Positions 11,278-22,706 are shown, counted from the first letter of the stretch. The stretch is 64,000 bases of DNA from Schistocerca nitens (GCF_023898315.1 NC_064619.1:300118150-300182149), one strand, 5' to 3'. Program-made: numbers and translations. The notes: a model not told the origin generated them from the sequence alone.

Positions 11278-13341
11278 ATGCAGACACGTAACCAAGCTAA
11301 AAGTAGGCGGTCCAACAACTTAAGCAACATGGACCAAGGGGGTAATTTGATTTCGAATATTAACGCGTCAGACGGTTCCGAAAATGCATTGGGGAATACT
11401 TCAGAGGAAATGCAAAACAGCACGAACGGGCTCACATCAGAGCCAGAAATTAATTTGCCTCCAACTAACCAATTTGATTTGACTGAACTCATGAAAGCCT
11501 TATTGCAACAAAATAAAGAAAACGCAGAGAAATCAGAAAAATCGTTCCGAGAACAAAAAGAATCATCCGCAAAATCTATCCGAGAGCTAGGCGAACAAAT
11601 GACGCAGAAATCAGAAAAATCGATCCGAGAGCTAGGCGAACAAATGACGCACAAATCAGAAAAATCGATCCGAGAGCTAGGCGAACAAATAGACAAAAAA
11701 TTAATCCAGCAGACAAATAAAGTTGACAAGTCGATGCAGAGAGTGTCCAATGATATCTCACAAAGAATAAACAATCTGGCAAGTGAAATAAAAAGTGATA
11801 TTATGAAAGAATTAGGCCGTACATTTGAACAAATCGATGATCGTCTGCAAGCCTTAGAACAGGGCAAGCGGAGTCGCGATGCAGAATCGAAAGAGAGCGA
11901 AGAACAGCTACTTAGGAATTTCCAAGCGCTGAGAGAAGAATGCCAAAGAGAACACCAGCAGGTACTCTCGAGGGTCCAAGAGGCGGAAACCCATTGTCCC
12001 ACGTCCGATAGCAACACAATAGCGGACAACAGTTCAGCGATCCACGCGTTGGAACAGCAAGTAGAACAATTGAAGCAGACTGGGGCGGAGGACAAGAGAC
12101 AAATACATGATAAGATTGCGGCATTAGCGGACATTGTAGGCACGATGAAGCTGACGGAAAGCGAGAACAATACTACACCGGTAGCGGCCGCAGAGACCGA
12201 AGAAGTGCGTTCGCTTCTTAGATTTCAGAAAGGGCAGTTCGAAGTGAACAGGCAGCACAAAGCTGTAACAGGCGAATTACAAGAACGCGTGGCGCATCTG
12301 GAAAACCGCATGGCGTGTGATTCCGAACTCGCCAATAGCACTAAAAATAGCCGTACGAACAGTGCAGAGAGGGACTCCGGCCACGAGGGAGATTTTGACG
12401 ACAGGGAAGAATGTAATTTGAGGGGCAGACATGAGAAAAATTGAAACATTCAAGGGCCTCGCCAGGAGGAAATGCGGGGATTTGATTTCAAACATTTCCT
12501 TACGGTGAGAAAGTTTGAGATATTTCGAAATTCGCAAAAAGGAATACATCCACGAGCATGGCTCGAGCAATTTGAGTTTTGTCTTCCCCCCGACTGGGCA
12601 AGTTCACATAAGATAGAATATATGTGTGGCTATTTGGAAGGCGAACCGGCGAGTCGCATGAGGTCGGCAGCGCGTCACTGCAACTCCACTCGGGAGTTTC
12701 GACAAGCCTTTCTGTCCGCCTATTGGTCGGAAGCGGCACAAGATAGGGTCAAGCATGGCATAATTCTGCTGCCAAATTTGAACCAGTCTGGTTTCGGCAG
12801 TCCAGCACGCCTATTCGATCACATGATGCAGGCAAATCAATTTCTATACGACCCATACGGGCCTGCGGAACTAATTAGGATATGCATCACCAAATTGCCG
12901 ATGCACTTGCGCCACGTCATTCTTGCGGGACGATGCAAAGAGGACGTGGAAACGTTTAAGACACTTCTCCAAGAGTTGGAATACAATACAGCAGAATGCC
13001 CACCTAATCAGGCACAAAGTTATTACGGGGCACAGCAGCGCGATCGCAGTCGTGGCCGTCGTACTAATCAACAGCGTGACTGGTCGTCGCGACGCGAACG
13101 GAACAATAATCGGGACCGGCCGTATAGAAACTGGGGTAACAGTCGCGAACACAGGTGGAACAACAGAAATGATAGAGAATGGGGACAAGATCGTGAACGC
13201 AACAGGTACGGCAACCAGAATCGATACTACGATGAACACGGTGGAAATAGGATTGTAGGCGGAGCACCACATGATGTTGAAATTCGGCCGGCCAACCCTA
13301 GGCATAATCCAGTAAATGGAAATGAACGAAACCGGCAATGA
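11278..13341 (+). pseudogene. gag: Gag-like gene with one in-frame TGA
   Basis: Likely structural protein that packages the element's RNA into a cytoplasmic particle. ATG 11278 opens a 388-codon frame ending at TGA 12442-12444. The same frame continues to 13341 as another 298 codons, so the whole is one 687-residue reading with a single stop. The first part is charged coiled coil, with a 15-residue unit (KSIRELGEQMT) repeated three times. The second part (HPRAWLEQFEFCLPPDW, LSAYWSEAAQDRV, CITKLPMHLRHVILAG) has the look of a retrotransposon Gag capsid. The end is rich in Arg, Asn and Gly and has no CCHC zinc knuckle. The TGA may be a mutation or a readthrough site; the sequence alone cannot tell. 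Confidence 0.75.
11572..11706 (+). repeat. 45-bp tandem repeat inside gag
   Basis: Three nearly identical 45-bp units (gagctaggcgaacaaatgac core) keep the reading frame and extend the coiled coil by 15 residues each. This is an in-frame duplication. Confidence 0.85.
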
Positions 13342-14830
13342 CAAATGATCAGCCCAGAAGGCGCCCAATCGGAACAAATGGGCGACATGGCAAATGAGTA
13401 GAAAGGACAGTGAGGAGTAGAGAGGACGGTGAAGAGGAACAATTGATTAGTTTACATTTGTGATAAATGCATTTTGAATAATATGTTGGTAAAAATAATG
13501 ATAAAGATGCTTCTATGTGATTGATTGAAATAATGTTTTTAATTTTTTTTCTTTCCTTGTGCAATTAGGATTTAGGTTGGGTCAAATGTGAAGATAAAAG
13601 GTTTCTTTGTGAACGAGTGAAATGCTGTTTATGTTTTTTTTTGTTTTTGTGTAAATTAAAAAGAGTCGCTCCTGAGGGAAGCAAGATCTGTGTTGAATTA
13701 TTGCAAAACTAAGGGGAATATCCGATCTGTGGGTATTATGGGTCTGGCAAACCCAGGTCCCCAGCTGTTAGTAGCCTTGTTTCCGATTTTCTGCTTTCAG
13801 TGCTACTATCTATCTATTACTATTCTATATCTGTCAGTATAAATGAAGATCTCTTACTATAGTATGCGTGCTGTATGAATATTTTAAGATAGGAGAACTC
13901 TGAGAAAGGAATGAGGATGTTTAGAATCTTGAAAACAGGATGCGATAATACGATTGTTTAACCATTGTCTTCCCAATATGCGATGATATGTTAATATTGA
14001 TGATATATGTCTTTTTTGTTCTTTATAGCTGAGTACGTAAAGTGCTGTCTGTGGATTTCGTAAGTATATTGATTCCCTTCAAGGTGAAAGAAGAATTGTG
14101 GTTTGTGTAATTTACGTGGCCCTGAAATATTATTGTGGTAGTCAAATACGAGCAGTTTTTCAGCAAATGAATAATGGAACGGAAATGTGGATCCTTTTTG
14201 TAGTCTTCATTGATGTTGAGCCAGAGCCTGAAAAATTATTCTGCGTTAATACTTGTCCTAGAAAAGCGATGTTTATGTGTTTTGCTGATGCTGTGAGCAT
14301 TACAGCTTACTGTTTTCGCTGGTGCGGGATGCACTGCAGCCTATATGATTTGTACTGAGGAAATTTCCCTCTTGAAGGTAGAGGAAGATTAAATAATTTT
14401 GATTATGGGACCAAAGGAAAGCTTGGTTTAAGGTAATAAGGATGAAGCAAAACATTTGTCATTTAAACTACAGGAGGATTCGAATCTTTTGTGTCTGTTG
14501 TAAGTTCAATATGTTAAGATGATACTGTTTTACAGAATAGAGGTGACCACAATTTTGCCATTCATGAGAAATGAATCCAGAATAACCACCACAGGCGAAA
14601 TAACTGATTTGGAAGCGAAAGGTAACTTAAAGAAGGAACGAAATCGCAGCAAAATGGGTAAGAAAATGTAATATAACCTGTATAATGCATATTTTTTTAA
14701 CCTTCTCAGAGTCATCTGCGTGATTAACTCTTGTTAAGGCATAATCCTATTCATTTTAGTGAATTAATAAATATCATTTGATTTATTAAAACGTAAGGGA
14801 ACCACATTAGTGATGTGGATTTAAATATTA

Positions 14831-14945
14831 CATTGTCAGTTCATTTAATTTTTATTTTTTTACATTGTCAAGTCATTTCACTTTTATTTTTTTACATTGT
14901 CAAGTCATATAATTTTATTTTATATTGTCGATTCATCTAATGTTT
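14831..14945. repeat. 32-bp tandem repeat
   Basis: About four units of 32 bp beginning cattgtcaagtcat, starting at 14831, 14863 and 14895, inside the LTR element. Confidence 0.7.
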
Positions 14946-15056
14946 TTTATTAAAAAAATTAAGTCTCACTTTTGTTCTTAAAAATTGTGAAAGACAATAC
15001 TAAGTGGTATTATGTATGACATTGTGTAATCACATAACTATGATAAAAAAATTTCT

Positions 15057-15800
15057 GTGAATGCAGTTGAGAACGTGAAAGCGAACCGGCTAAACTCTTA
15101 CGAGACAGCAGGAGCAGCCGGACTAGTAGTAAACTGGCGGGTTTCCCAGCAGGACACGCTGTCAACCAGGCCACTTTGGGAGCGCGGTCGACAACAAAAG
15201 AAGGGCACGCGACAAACACTTTCCCTTGCACCTGGAGCTAATGGGCGGCCGCCCCGTGCGACCCTTCCTGAAGGCGATGACCTGAGATGGGCGAGCGGTC
15301 CACCGCGCAGAAATCCATCTGCTGGCAACGCACCACACGCACACGACCGTGATGAGACAGCCACGGTGAAACGACAAAAGACAGGGGATAAAACGGCGTG
15401 GAGCCTTTTGACAGGTATTGTCCAGAGAAACTTGCAGACGTCAACGACGCCTATCGACATTTCCTGATGGAGGCCTACTGTCAAGCGACAGTAAATCATG
15501 GTTCGATGTTCTCTGGTCGCTAAGGGTGGCACAAAAGAAGAGCCATTAAGTGTCATCCTTGCCCAGGAATATCAACTTGGCGTGTCAATCGAGGATACCG
15601 CACGAATTTGACAACACAAACATTGAACCAAATCGAGATGTACGTGACACGGGCCACCAAGAGAAACTTCATGAGAGGGCAGAGACGGCGGGATCACACG
15701 CAACAGATGGACAAAAATCCCTACTTACAGCTGCGGCGACGAACCCCCCTCCCCCGCCCCTTATATTGTGCCTCGGAACAGTGGAACTAGTGAGTGTATC
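15057..15800. other. GC-rich island inside the LTR element
   Basis: Clearly richer in G and C than its surroundings. It has overlapping frames of up to 204 residues on + (15550-16164) and 152 on - (15098-15556), none with a recognised domain. It could be a packaging or export signal, a captured fragment or an eroded gene. Confidence 0.35.
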
Positions 15801-15857
15801 AGTGACAGTGATTATACGGTTCTTAGTTCAATGCATATACGTGTGTTTCGGTCACAG

Positions 15858-16075
15858 AAACTTTGACTCGTGTGTTTTGCAGGGATTCGATTTATTGGTG
15901 TTTATTAGACTGACTCTTGTATTTTGCAGGTGTTCTATTTTTTTTTTAAACTTTGACTCTTGTATTTTGCAGGTATCCTATTTATTTTTTTTAGACTTTG
16001 ACTCTTGTATTTTGCAGGTGTTTTATTTATTGATGTTTTTTTTAGATGTTGACTATTGTACTGTTTTATTGATCA
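15858..16075 (+). repeat. 45-50-bp tandem repeat with acceptor-like units
   Basis: Four to five units centred on tgactcttgtattttgcagg. Each carries a pyrimidine-rich tract followed by GCAG|G, the form of a 3' splice site. Confidence 0.7.
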
Positions 16076-16408
16076 ATGTTTGTTCTCGTGTGATGTATTA
16101 CATTTGTGATATTTTGTTTCGTAAATTCATTCAAGTGGCATTGCTTCGTTTATCAGTCAGATAGCTATTCATTCTCACTGGACTGTGATCGATTAGCCTT
16201 TGCATGGGGCATATTTATAGTGAGGAACCCCTTAAGGGTAACAATCACACAATTATTGTAGTTTTAGTATAATGACACAGTGCTCATTGTTTGCTAACTA
16301 ATTGAAATATAGTAGAGTGAATAAATTAGTGTCACATAGTTATTTTAATTCTACAAATTATTAGTTTTATAAGATATAGAATTTTTTTTCGATAACCACT
16401 TTGTAAAA

Positions 16409-16566
16409 CATGTTTTTTCTCTTATCATTTTTTTGCTTTTGCGGATTGTGCATTGTAATGTTCTGCTTTATAATACTGATGTTTTTTCATGTTTTTTCTC
16501 TTATCATTTTTTTGCTTTTGCGGATTGTGCATTGTAATGTTCTGCTTTATAATACTGATGTTATTT
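16409..16566. repeat. 79-bp perfect tandem duplication
   Basis: Two 79-bp units starting catgttttttctcttatcat at 16409 and 16488, virtually identical, so a recent duplication. Confidence 0.9.
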
Positions 16567-16977
16567 CATGTTCTTTTTTTAATTGCTATTTTCATAAATT
16601 TTGCTTGTTAATAAACAGTCATAAATTTTCCTGTGATCAGTTGGCTCTTGCAATGAGCAAATACTGGTGAACTCCATAAGGGTAACAACCAGAAATTGTT
16701 ATCATATTAATGACACAGGAACCATTGTTTTTACTTGCCGACCGAATTAGGTCTACACTATCTTTTAAATAGGTGTCACAGATTGTGTTTTTTTTTCTGT
16801 TTGAAATTAGTAGATTTTAAAGATTTGTTGAAATTATTGTGTTTTAGCAAGTAGCTGGTGACATTTTGCCTTTTCTTTACACTTTTGGTTTAAGTAGGGT
16901 GTGAGAAGCCTGCTTGGGAATGTCCTAGCATGGCCAGAAAATTCCCTGCACAGTCTTTTCCCGGAGTGTTGGGGTTA

Positions 16978-18680
16978 TGAAAGGTCTCTGTTGGATTCCT
17001 TTCATGTTTAATTTCTTAAATCTGTTGTCATTTACGGCATAAATTCCTCTTCTAAATTTACTGTGGCGTTTCTGACTATCTGGGAGGAGACTGAGTAGTG
17101 GAACGTGTTACTTTTACACATAAACAAGAACGATCTGTCACACTACTACACTTTAAAACACAGTTTATATGTAATTCATGTCACACAGTCTCATACGGAA
17201 CCTACATCCGCTTTCTTTTATATACTGTATATGATAAGATACTGTCATCCCCCTTCCCTTCTGTGTGAGAGGATGAATGAGCAAATGTATTTCTAGTTGC
17301 ATGCTTGAGGGTAACAGACAAGGCTATCTGCTAGAGAACAGTAGGACCAACGTCGGAACAGGTAGCTACGCTTTCTAAAAGCAAAGAGGTTTGTATCCTT
17401 AGTATGGTCCTGTCTGTCCGTTGTCGGTATAGGAGGCTGCCCCTCTGTCCACTTCCGTTTGTATTTGTGAGCCACCCTCAGGAAGCACGCTCGGTAGTAG
17501 CGCAGGTCAGTTGGTCCGTGGCGAGCGTCTGAAGTGGTAAGATCTCCGGGTAAGCGCGTGTCTGCTAAGTCCGTAGGACAATGGATTTCTTAAGTTCAGC
17601 CTAACTGAAAATTTAATCAGCTTTATTTCAGGTTTAGCTCTAAAATATCTAATGTTATCTTAAATTGCAGCGCAGTATAATTCTCGTGTGAAGTTCAGAT
17701 TATTTTCCGGTAGTTGCTTTGTCACTACGTTGTGAGTAAAGTGGAACCACGTGTTGATCAGTAACTCTAACTAAGATCAATCTTAAATGCGAATGCTTGT
17801 GTGATTATAACGTCTCGTCTTGACAATATTTTCAATATAGCAACTTTTCTTTATGTTCAACCCACGTGGGATGTACTTTGCGAGACCAGCACCACGTGCT
17901 TATATAACTGTTTGACCCGTCAGGTTAACAGTAAGACGTTAATAACCAGTTCGAGGTTTTTCTTTTGTAAATTGCTTTTCGATCTAATTTATTTTAATTA
18001 TCAAAATTATTGTGGAGTTATACGCTTTGTGTAAACCAAGTTGACCACGTGAAACATGTGGTGTAATCATCAAAGTAGCCCTCAGCTATTCTTTTCGCGA
18101 AGATTTCACAAAGAGTTAATATGAATTTAGTATACCAGTGTGTGGTAATTACATGACGGACAGGATTGTGCTACGAACGTAATTTCTTTGGGTGAAAATT
18201 TGAATCCGTTGGTAGTGGTTAACTTTCTCTTGCATATGTTTCAACGTTCTTTGTGTGTTGTTTTATGAATGCAGTGTTGTATGCAGTCTCCCAATCTTGG
18301 CTCCATATTTGATGTGTTCCGTAAGATTGCAATCTCACATTTTTACAATCCTAAATAAGGCACCAGTTTAGTTAGGAATCAAGTGTAATATGCTGAAATT
18401 TCAATGATCAATCTTAAAATAAATTTCCAAATATAAACTGATTTCTTTCTTTTTATTTAAATTCTCTTTTTTATATATATATTACCGGTTGTTGTATGAC
18501 TATTAAAAGATTATAATTAATGTTAGTCTGTTTGGGAATTTGGTAAACCTAGACTAGATACCTGATGAAACAGTTGCTTAGTAATGCAAGATTAACTTCC
18601 CCAGACAGCTCACAGCGTTTAACCCGCTTTTATTAGCAAGCAGTAACGCTTACATTGCAAATTAAAGTTACAACATTACA
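16978..18680 (+). repeat. 3' LTR
   Basis: About 1703 bp and nearly identical to 9188-10892. Differences include four substitutions near 17315-17338 and a TA dinucleotide fewer at 18473-18482. It ends caacattaca followed by the target duplication atat. Confidence 0.92.
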
Positions 18681-18684
18681 ATAT

Positions 18685-18991
18685 GAAGGAAAATTTCATT
18701 TTTCGTTGGTGTCACCTCTCTACTGCCAATGTGGACATTTCGAAAAGATTGTGATGTGACGGCAGAGAGTGTTTGCAAAGTACTAGTTCAATTATGCACA
18801 CTGATAGGAGCTCTTCAGCGTACAGCGCAATTTTTTAGCTGCTTTTGCAAAAATACTACTTCGTAACTCCTGTATGAAATTCTTGTAGTTTTGTTTCCAC
18901 AATAAATACACCGTTTCTCGCTTTCTTCCTTCTGTCTTTGTTTTCGTGATATTTAATTTTAAAATCAGGAAGGACCTTGTTGGACACACTG
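18685..18991 (+). mobile_element. Right half of the split Tc1/mariner-type copy
   Basis: Matches the 3' end of the element at 47101-48670: transposase C-terminus, then gcgtacagcgc, caataaatacaccgtttctc and the terminal repeat ttggacacactg, followed by TA. Together with 9114-9187 it shows where the LTR element landed. Confidence 0.75.
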
Positions 18992-19339
18992 TACATTGGT
19001 GCTCAAACATCCTAAGTATGTGAGAGCATTATGCTGCCGTCACCGTATTTCTCTCTTAGAGACAGTGAAACTGAAATAACGGTCATTTTTTTTCGTTCAG
19101 TACGCAAATAAAATAGAACAGAAAAGCTATAACATTGGTACAATTTAACCTCCGTCATACTGTGTACAGTAGTTACAGAGTATTTATATTCGTGACGATA
19201 TTCAGACACGAAAACATTTCTAATACACACATCAAATAAAGTTTTGCTTCACCCCTGTTCTTAGAACTCCTGAAGATAGACGTTGACTGTGGATATTGTA
19301 TCACAGACACAGTCCCTTTGACTGTTCAGAGATGTCACT
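18992..19339. other. No feature recognised
   Basis: Ordinary AT-rich sequence between two transposon remnants. Confidence 0.5.
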
Positions 19340-20657
19340 AAACCCGCCCAAAGATATAAACAACCATGCATGAGCAGCGCCTATTAGATGGAGGGGGGTC
19401 CGTCAGCCGATCAGTTCCAGTCATTCCACCAGGAAGGAGGTATACGGCTCGTGTTGTCTGTACTTCAACCATGCCTAGACGGTCAATACCGCGGTTCGAT
19501 CGCGTCCGCATTGTTACTTTGTGCCAGGAAGGGCTGTCAACAAGAGAAATGTCCAGGCGTCTCGGAGTGAACCAAAGCAATGTTGTTCGGACATGGAGGA
19601 GATACAGAGAGACAGGAACTGTCGACGACATGCCTTGTTCAGGCCGCCCAAGGGTTCCGCTGCAATGGATGACCGCTATCTGCGGACTGTGGCTCGGAGG
19701 AACCTTGTCAGAAACGCCACCATGTTGAATAATGCTTTTCGTGGAGCCACAGGACGTCGTGTTACGACTCAAACTTTGCGCATTGGACTGTATAATGCGT
19801 AACTTCACTCCCGACGTCCATGGCGAGGTCCAGCTTTGCAACCATGACACCATGCAGCGCGGTACAGATGGGCCCAACAACATGCCGAATGGCATCGCGT
19901 TCTCTTCACCGATGAGTGTCGCATATGCCTTCAACCAGACGATCGTCGGAAACGTGTTTGGAGGCAACCCGGTCAGGCTGAACGCCTTAGACACACTGTC
20001 CAGCGAGTGCAGCAAGGTGGAGGTTCCCTGCTCTTTTGGGGTGCCATTTTGTGGGGCCGACGTACGCCGCTAGTCCTCACGGAAGGCGCCGTAACGGCTG
20101 TACGATACGTGAATGCCATTCGCCGACCGATAGTGCAACCATATAGGCAGCATATTGGCGAGGCATTCTTCTTCATGGACGACAGTTCGCGCCCCCATCG
20201 TGCACATATTTTGAATGACTTTCTTCAGGATAACGACATGGCTCGACTAGAGTGACCAGCATGTTCTCCAGATATGAACGCTATTGCACACGCCTGCGAT
20301 AGATTGAAAAGGGTTGTTTATGGACGACGTGACCCACCAACCACTCTGAGGGATCTACGTGGAATCGCCGTCGAGGAGTGGGACAATCTGGACCAACACT
20401 GCCTTGATAAACTTGTGGATAGTATGCCACGACGAATACAGGCATGCATCAATGCAAGAGGACGTGCTACTGGGTATTACAGGTACCGGTGTATACAGCA
20501 GTCTGGACCACCACCTCCGAAGGTTTCGCTGTATGGTGGTACAACATGCAATGTGTGTTTTTCATGAGCAATAAACAGGGTGGAAATGATGTTTATGTTG
20601 ATCTCTATTCCAATTTTATCTCGGAACCGAGATGATGCAAAACTTTTTCTGATGTGT
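19340..20657 (+). mobile_element. Tc1-like transposon
   Basis: About 1.3 kb with transposase on +. The right end region (cggaaccgagatgatgcaaa, near 20623) looks like a terminal repeat, but no matching left end was found, so the left boundary is approximate. Confidence 0.75.
19471..20567 (+). pseudogene. Tc1 transposase, frameshifted
   Basis: Cut-and-paste transposase. The likely start is ATG 19471 (MPRRSIPRFDRVRIVTLC), followed by helix-turn-helix blocks (GLSTREMSRRLGVNQSNVV). The frame is lost after about 19640. The catalytic part resumes in another frame (20007-20255): GGSLLFWGAILWG and FFFMDDSSRPHRAHI, with the second Asp. After a stop, the third block reads PDMNAIAHACDRLKR and ends DSMPRRIQACINARGR. 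At least two frameshifts and one stop are visible. Confidence 0.8.
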
Positions 20658-20829
20658 GTATGTCAGCTTTCTGTCTGTTGTTTTTCACTTCAGCAGCACA
20701 GCTATCAACGAGGGATTGAATGAAGGTTGTTTGACTTAACATATGATTAGAACTTCCTAGGGTTTTCTGATAGATCTTTCGCCAGATCTGACGGTGGAAA
20801 TTATTGTTGGCATTACGCATAGCCCGTCT

Positions 20830-21095
20830 TACGGAGGTGCGCTTTGCGATCGAAGGTTTTGCCCGATCCTATCCAGCACGTCAGTGGCAAATTCATGGCG
20901 AAGCGGCAAGTCGGTGCGCTTCAGTTCCTGCATAATGTGAACTTCGTACGTTGGCTAGCGTAGACGTTTATGCAGAACCTTCTGAACTGTTGAGCGAGGG
21001 ATGTTTAGCTCTCGTGATGCTCGGCGAACTCTCTTTGTTCGGTTTCATAGGAAGGTCTCTCTAATCGCTTCAACCATTTCATCACATGTTCTTTC
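20830..21095 (-). mobile_element. Mariner-type transposase fragment
   Basis: The minus strand reads IPRSTVQKVLHKRLRWPTY and IMQELKRTDLPLRHEFATDV. This is the stretch between the helix-turn-helix and the first catalytic Asp of a mariner-like family common in insects. The catalytic part and both ends are missing. Confidence 0.6.
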
Positions 21096-21961
21096 GCTGG
21101 ATTATTATTATACTTTTCGCCTACCTATACATTACACGGTGAGTACGCTGGGTTTCATAAAATGCGCTATCACCTTGCAGGAATGCTAGGTTCTATCAAT
21201 GCTACAGCTTATGAGGTATGCCTTTTCACTTTATTAGCATCACTGACTTTGGTTTGCTTACCACGCCCTTTTTAAAGTTGCCTCGTAGATCTCGTACGGA
21301 TTGGCTTCTTCTGCCTAAGGCGCAGGATTCGACGTGCAAACAGAAAACAGCGCTAAACTGAAGTGTCAGTGAGGTAGAAAATCCATTGCTACGAAATAAA
21401 GTTATCAAAACATAGAATGCCCCTTGGTTTTTGTTGATTAACGTTTAGCGGCAAGTAAGAGCCTGATTATGTTTATTCGTTAAATCAGACTCCGCGCAAG
21501 CTAACTAAGTTCAGAGCACCGCAACAGGACATAATCTAACGATTCACGATATTAAAAGATGTTCTGAAATTCACACGGCCGTTCACCAAGGCGCTGTTCA
21601 ACACGACAAATGATTTTCGCTAAATGGTTACACTGTACCGCCCAAAGCGCGTGTTGCTATTGTACATACCTGATACGAAATTTGTACTAGTTGTGACATG
21701 CAAACGTTTTCCGACGTACAGAACTGCGACGAATAGATATCGGCAACATATTCCACGTGACCGTTCCGACGCGTGTTGCCTCGCTCGTACCCGATAGAAG
21801 ACTCGCAGTAAGTTACAATACCAGTTTGACACCTGCTTATTCAGCTCGCGCTTCTGTTTGGTCCATCATCTTCCATCAAAAACAGCTAACTTAAAATGTT
21901 CTCCTCAATCACATTTTTACTTTAGTTAATGTCTATGAAATTATTATTAACCTTGTATCAG
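21096..21961. other. No feature recognised
   Basis: No coding or repeat structure that I can name. Confidence 0.5.
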
Positions 21962-22288
21962 CGCGGCAACCGCCTTGCCGCAGTTGATACACTAGTTCCT
22001 GTCAGATCACCGAAGTTAAGCGCTGTCGGTCATGGCCGCCACTAGGATAGGTGACCATGCGGGGCGAAATGCACTGTTGTTATTTTTAGGAATACACTCA
22101 GCCTCCTGATGTCAATTGAGGAGCTACTCAACCGAATACTATCGGCTCCGATAAAAAAAAAACCATCATAACGACCGGGAGACCGGTGTACAGAGCACAC
22201 GCCCCTCCTATCTGCATCCTCAGCTGAGGATGGTACGGTGGTCGGATGGTCCCGATGGGCCACTTTTGGCCTGAAGGCGGAGTGCTTC
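21962..22288 (+). mobile_element. 5S-rRNA-derived SINE (SINE3-like)
   Basis: The first ~105 bases follow 5S rRNA, including the internal promoter blocks gtcagatcaccgaagttaag (A box) and ggataggtgaccatgc (C box). A non-ribosomal body follows: agcctcctgatgtcaattga, aaaccatcataacgaccggg, ctgaggatggtacggtggtc. A short repeat tatcag flanks it (21956-21961 and 22289-22294). The ribosomal part has too many changes for a working 5S gene. Confidence 0.75.
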
Positions 22289-22296
22289 TATCAGTG

Positions 22297-22706
22297 GTTC
22301 AAATGGTTATAAGCACTATGGGACTTAACATCTGAGGTTCAAATGGTTCAAATGGCTCTGAGCACTATGGGACTCAACTGCTGTGGTCATAAGTCCCCTA
22401 GAACTTAGAATTACTTAAACCTAACTAACCTAAGGACAGCACACAACACCCAGCCATCACGAGGCAGAGAAAATCCCTGACCCCGCCGGGAATCGAACCC
22501 GGGAACCCGGGCGTGGGAAGCGAGAACGCTACCGCACGACCACGCGATGCGGCTAACATCTGAGGTCATCAGTCCCTTAGACTTAGAACTACCTAAACTT
22601 AACCAACCCAAGGACATCACACACACCCATGCCCGAGGTAGGATTCGAACCTGGGACCGTAGCAGCAGCGCGGTTCCGGACTGAAGCACCTAGAACCGCT
22701 GCCGGC
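22297..22706 (-). mobile_element. SINE A (outer, interrupted)
   Basis: Minus copy whose 3' end is at 22297-22337 and whose head is at 22554-22706. Box B is ggattcgaacctggg. Interrupted by SINE B. A short tcagtg repeat flanks it. Confidence 0.9.
22338..22553 (-). mobile_element. SINE B inserted in SINE A
   Basis: Flanked by a 12-bp duplication of SINE A sequence, taacatctgagg (22326-22337 and 22554-22565). The head is a different tRNA-like unit: tcgtggtcgtgcggtagcgt as box A and gggttcgattcccggc as box B. After a short body (gattttctctgcctcgtgat) the tail is the same as that of SINE A. Confidence 0.92.

Larger units (their letters stand above)
13342..16977 (+). other. Non-coding 3' internal region of the LTR element
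   Basis: AT-rich, mostly without frames longer than about 90 codons. It carries three tandem-repeat blocks and one GC-rich island (15057-15800) with overlapping frames on both strands that match no known family. A weak purine stretch (gtgttggggtta) precedes the 3' LTR where a polypurine tract should be. The space normally taken by pol has no recognisable coding remains. Confidence 0.6.
9188..18680 (+). mobile_element. Complete LTR retrotransposon with gag but no pol
   Basis: Two direct LTRs (9188-10892 and 16978-18680) start TG and end CA. The whole is flanked by a 4-bp repeat atat (9184-9187 and 18681-18684), typical of Gypsy-type integrases. A primer-binding site follows the first LTR. The internal part has one coding region, gag-like (11278-13341). 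No protease, reverse transcriptase, RNase H, integrase or env motif was found in the 3.6 kb after it. By eye the LTRs differ at about 11 substitutions plus a 2-bp indel in 1.7 kb, so the insertion is fairly recent. It must have relied on pol proteins supplied by another element. Confidence 0.9.

Noticed and set aside
11244-12170. 308-residue minus-strand frame opposite gag
   Set aside because: It is the antisense shadow of the repetitive coiled-coil gag frame; Ser/Cys/Leu-rich composition and no motif.
15098-15556. 152-residue minus-strand frame and overlapping 136-residue plus-strand frame
   Set aside because: Both arise in GC-rich DNA with few stops; neither shows a domain.
21962-22067. 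Functional 5S rRNA gene
   Set aside because: Diverged from 5S and joined to a SINE body with a short flanking repeat; treated as a SINE head.
22411-22689. 92-residue frame across nested SINEs
   Set aside because: It reads through SINE A and SINE B heads; not a gene.
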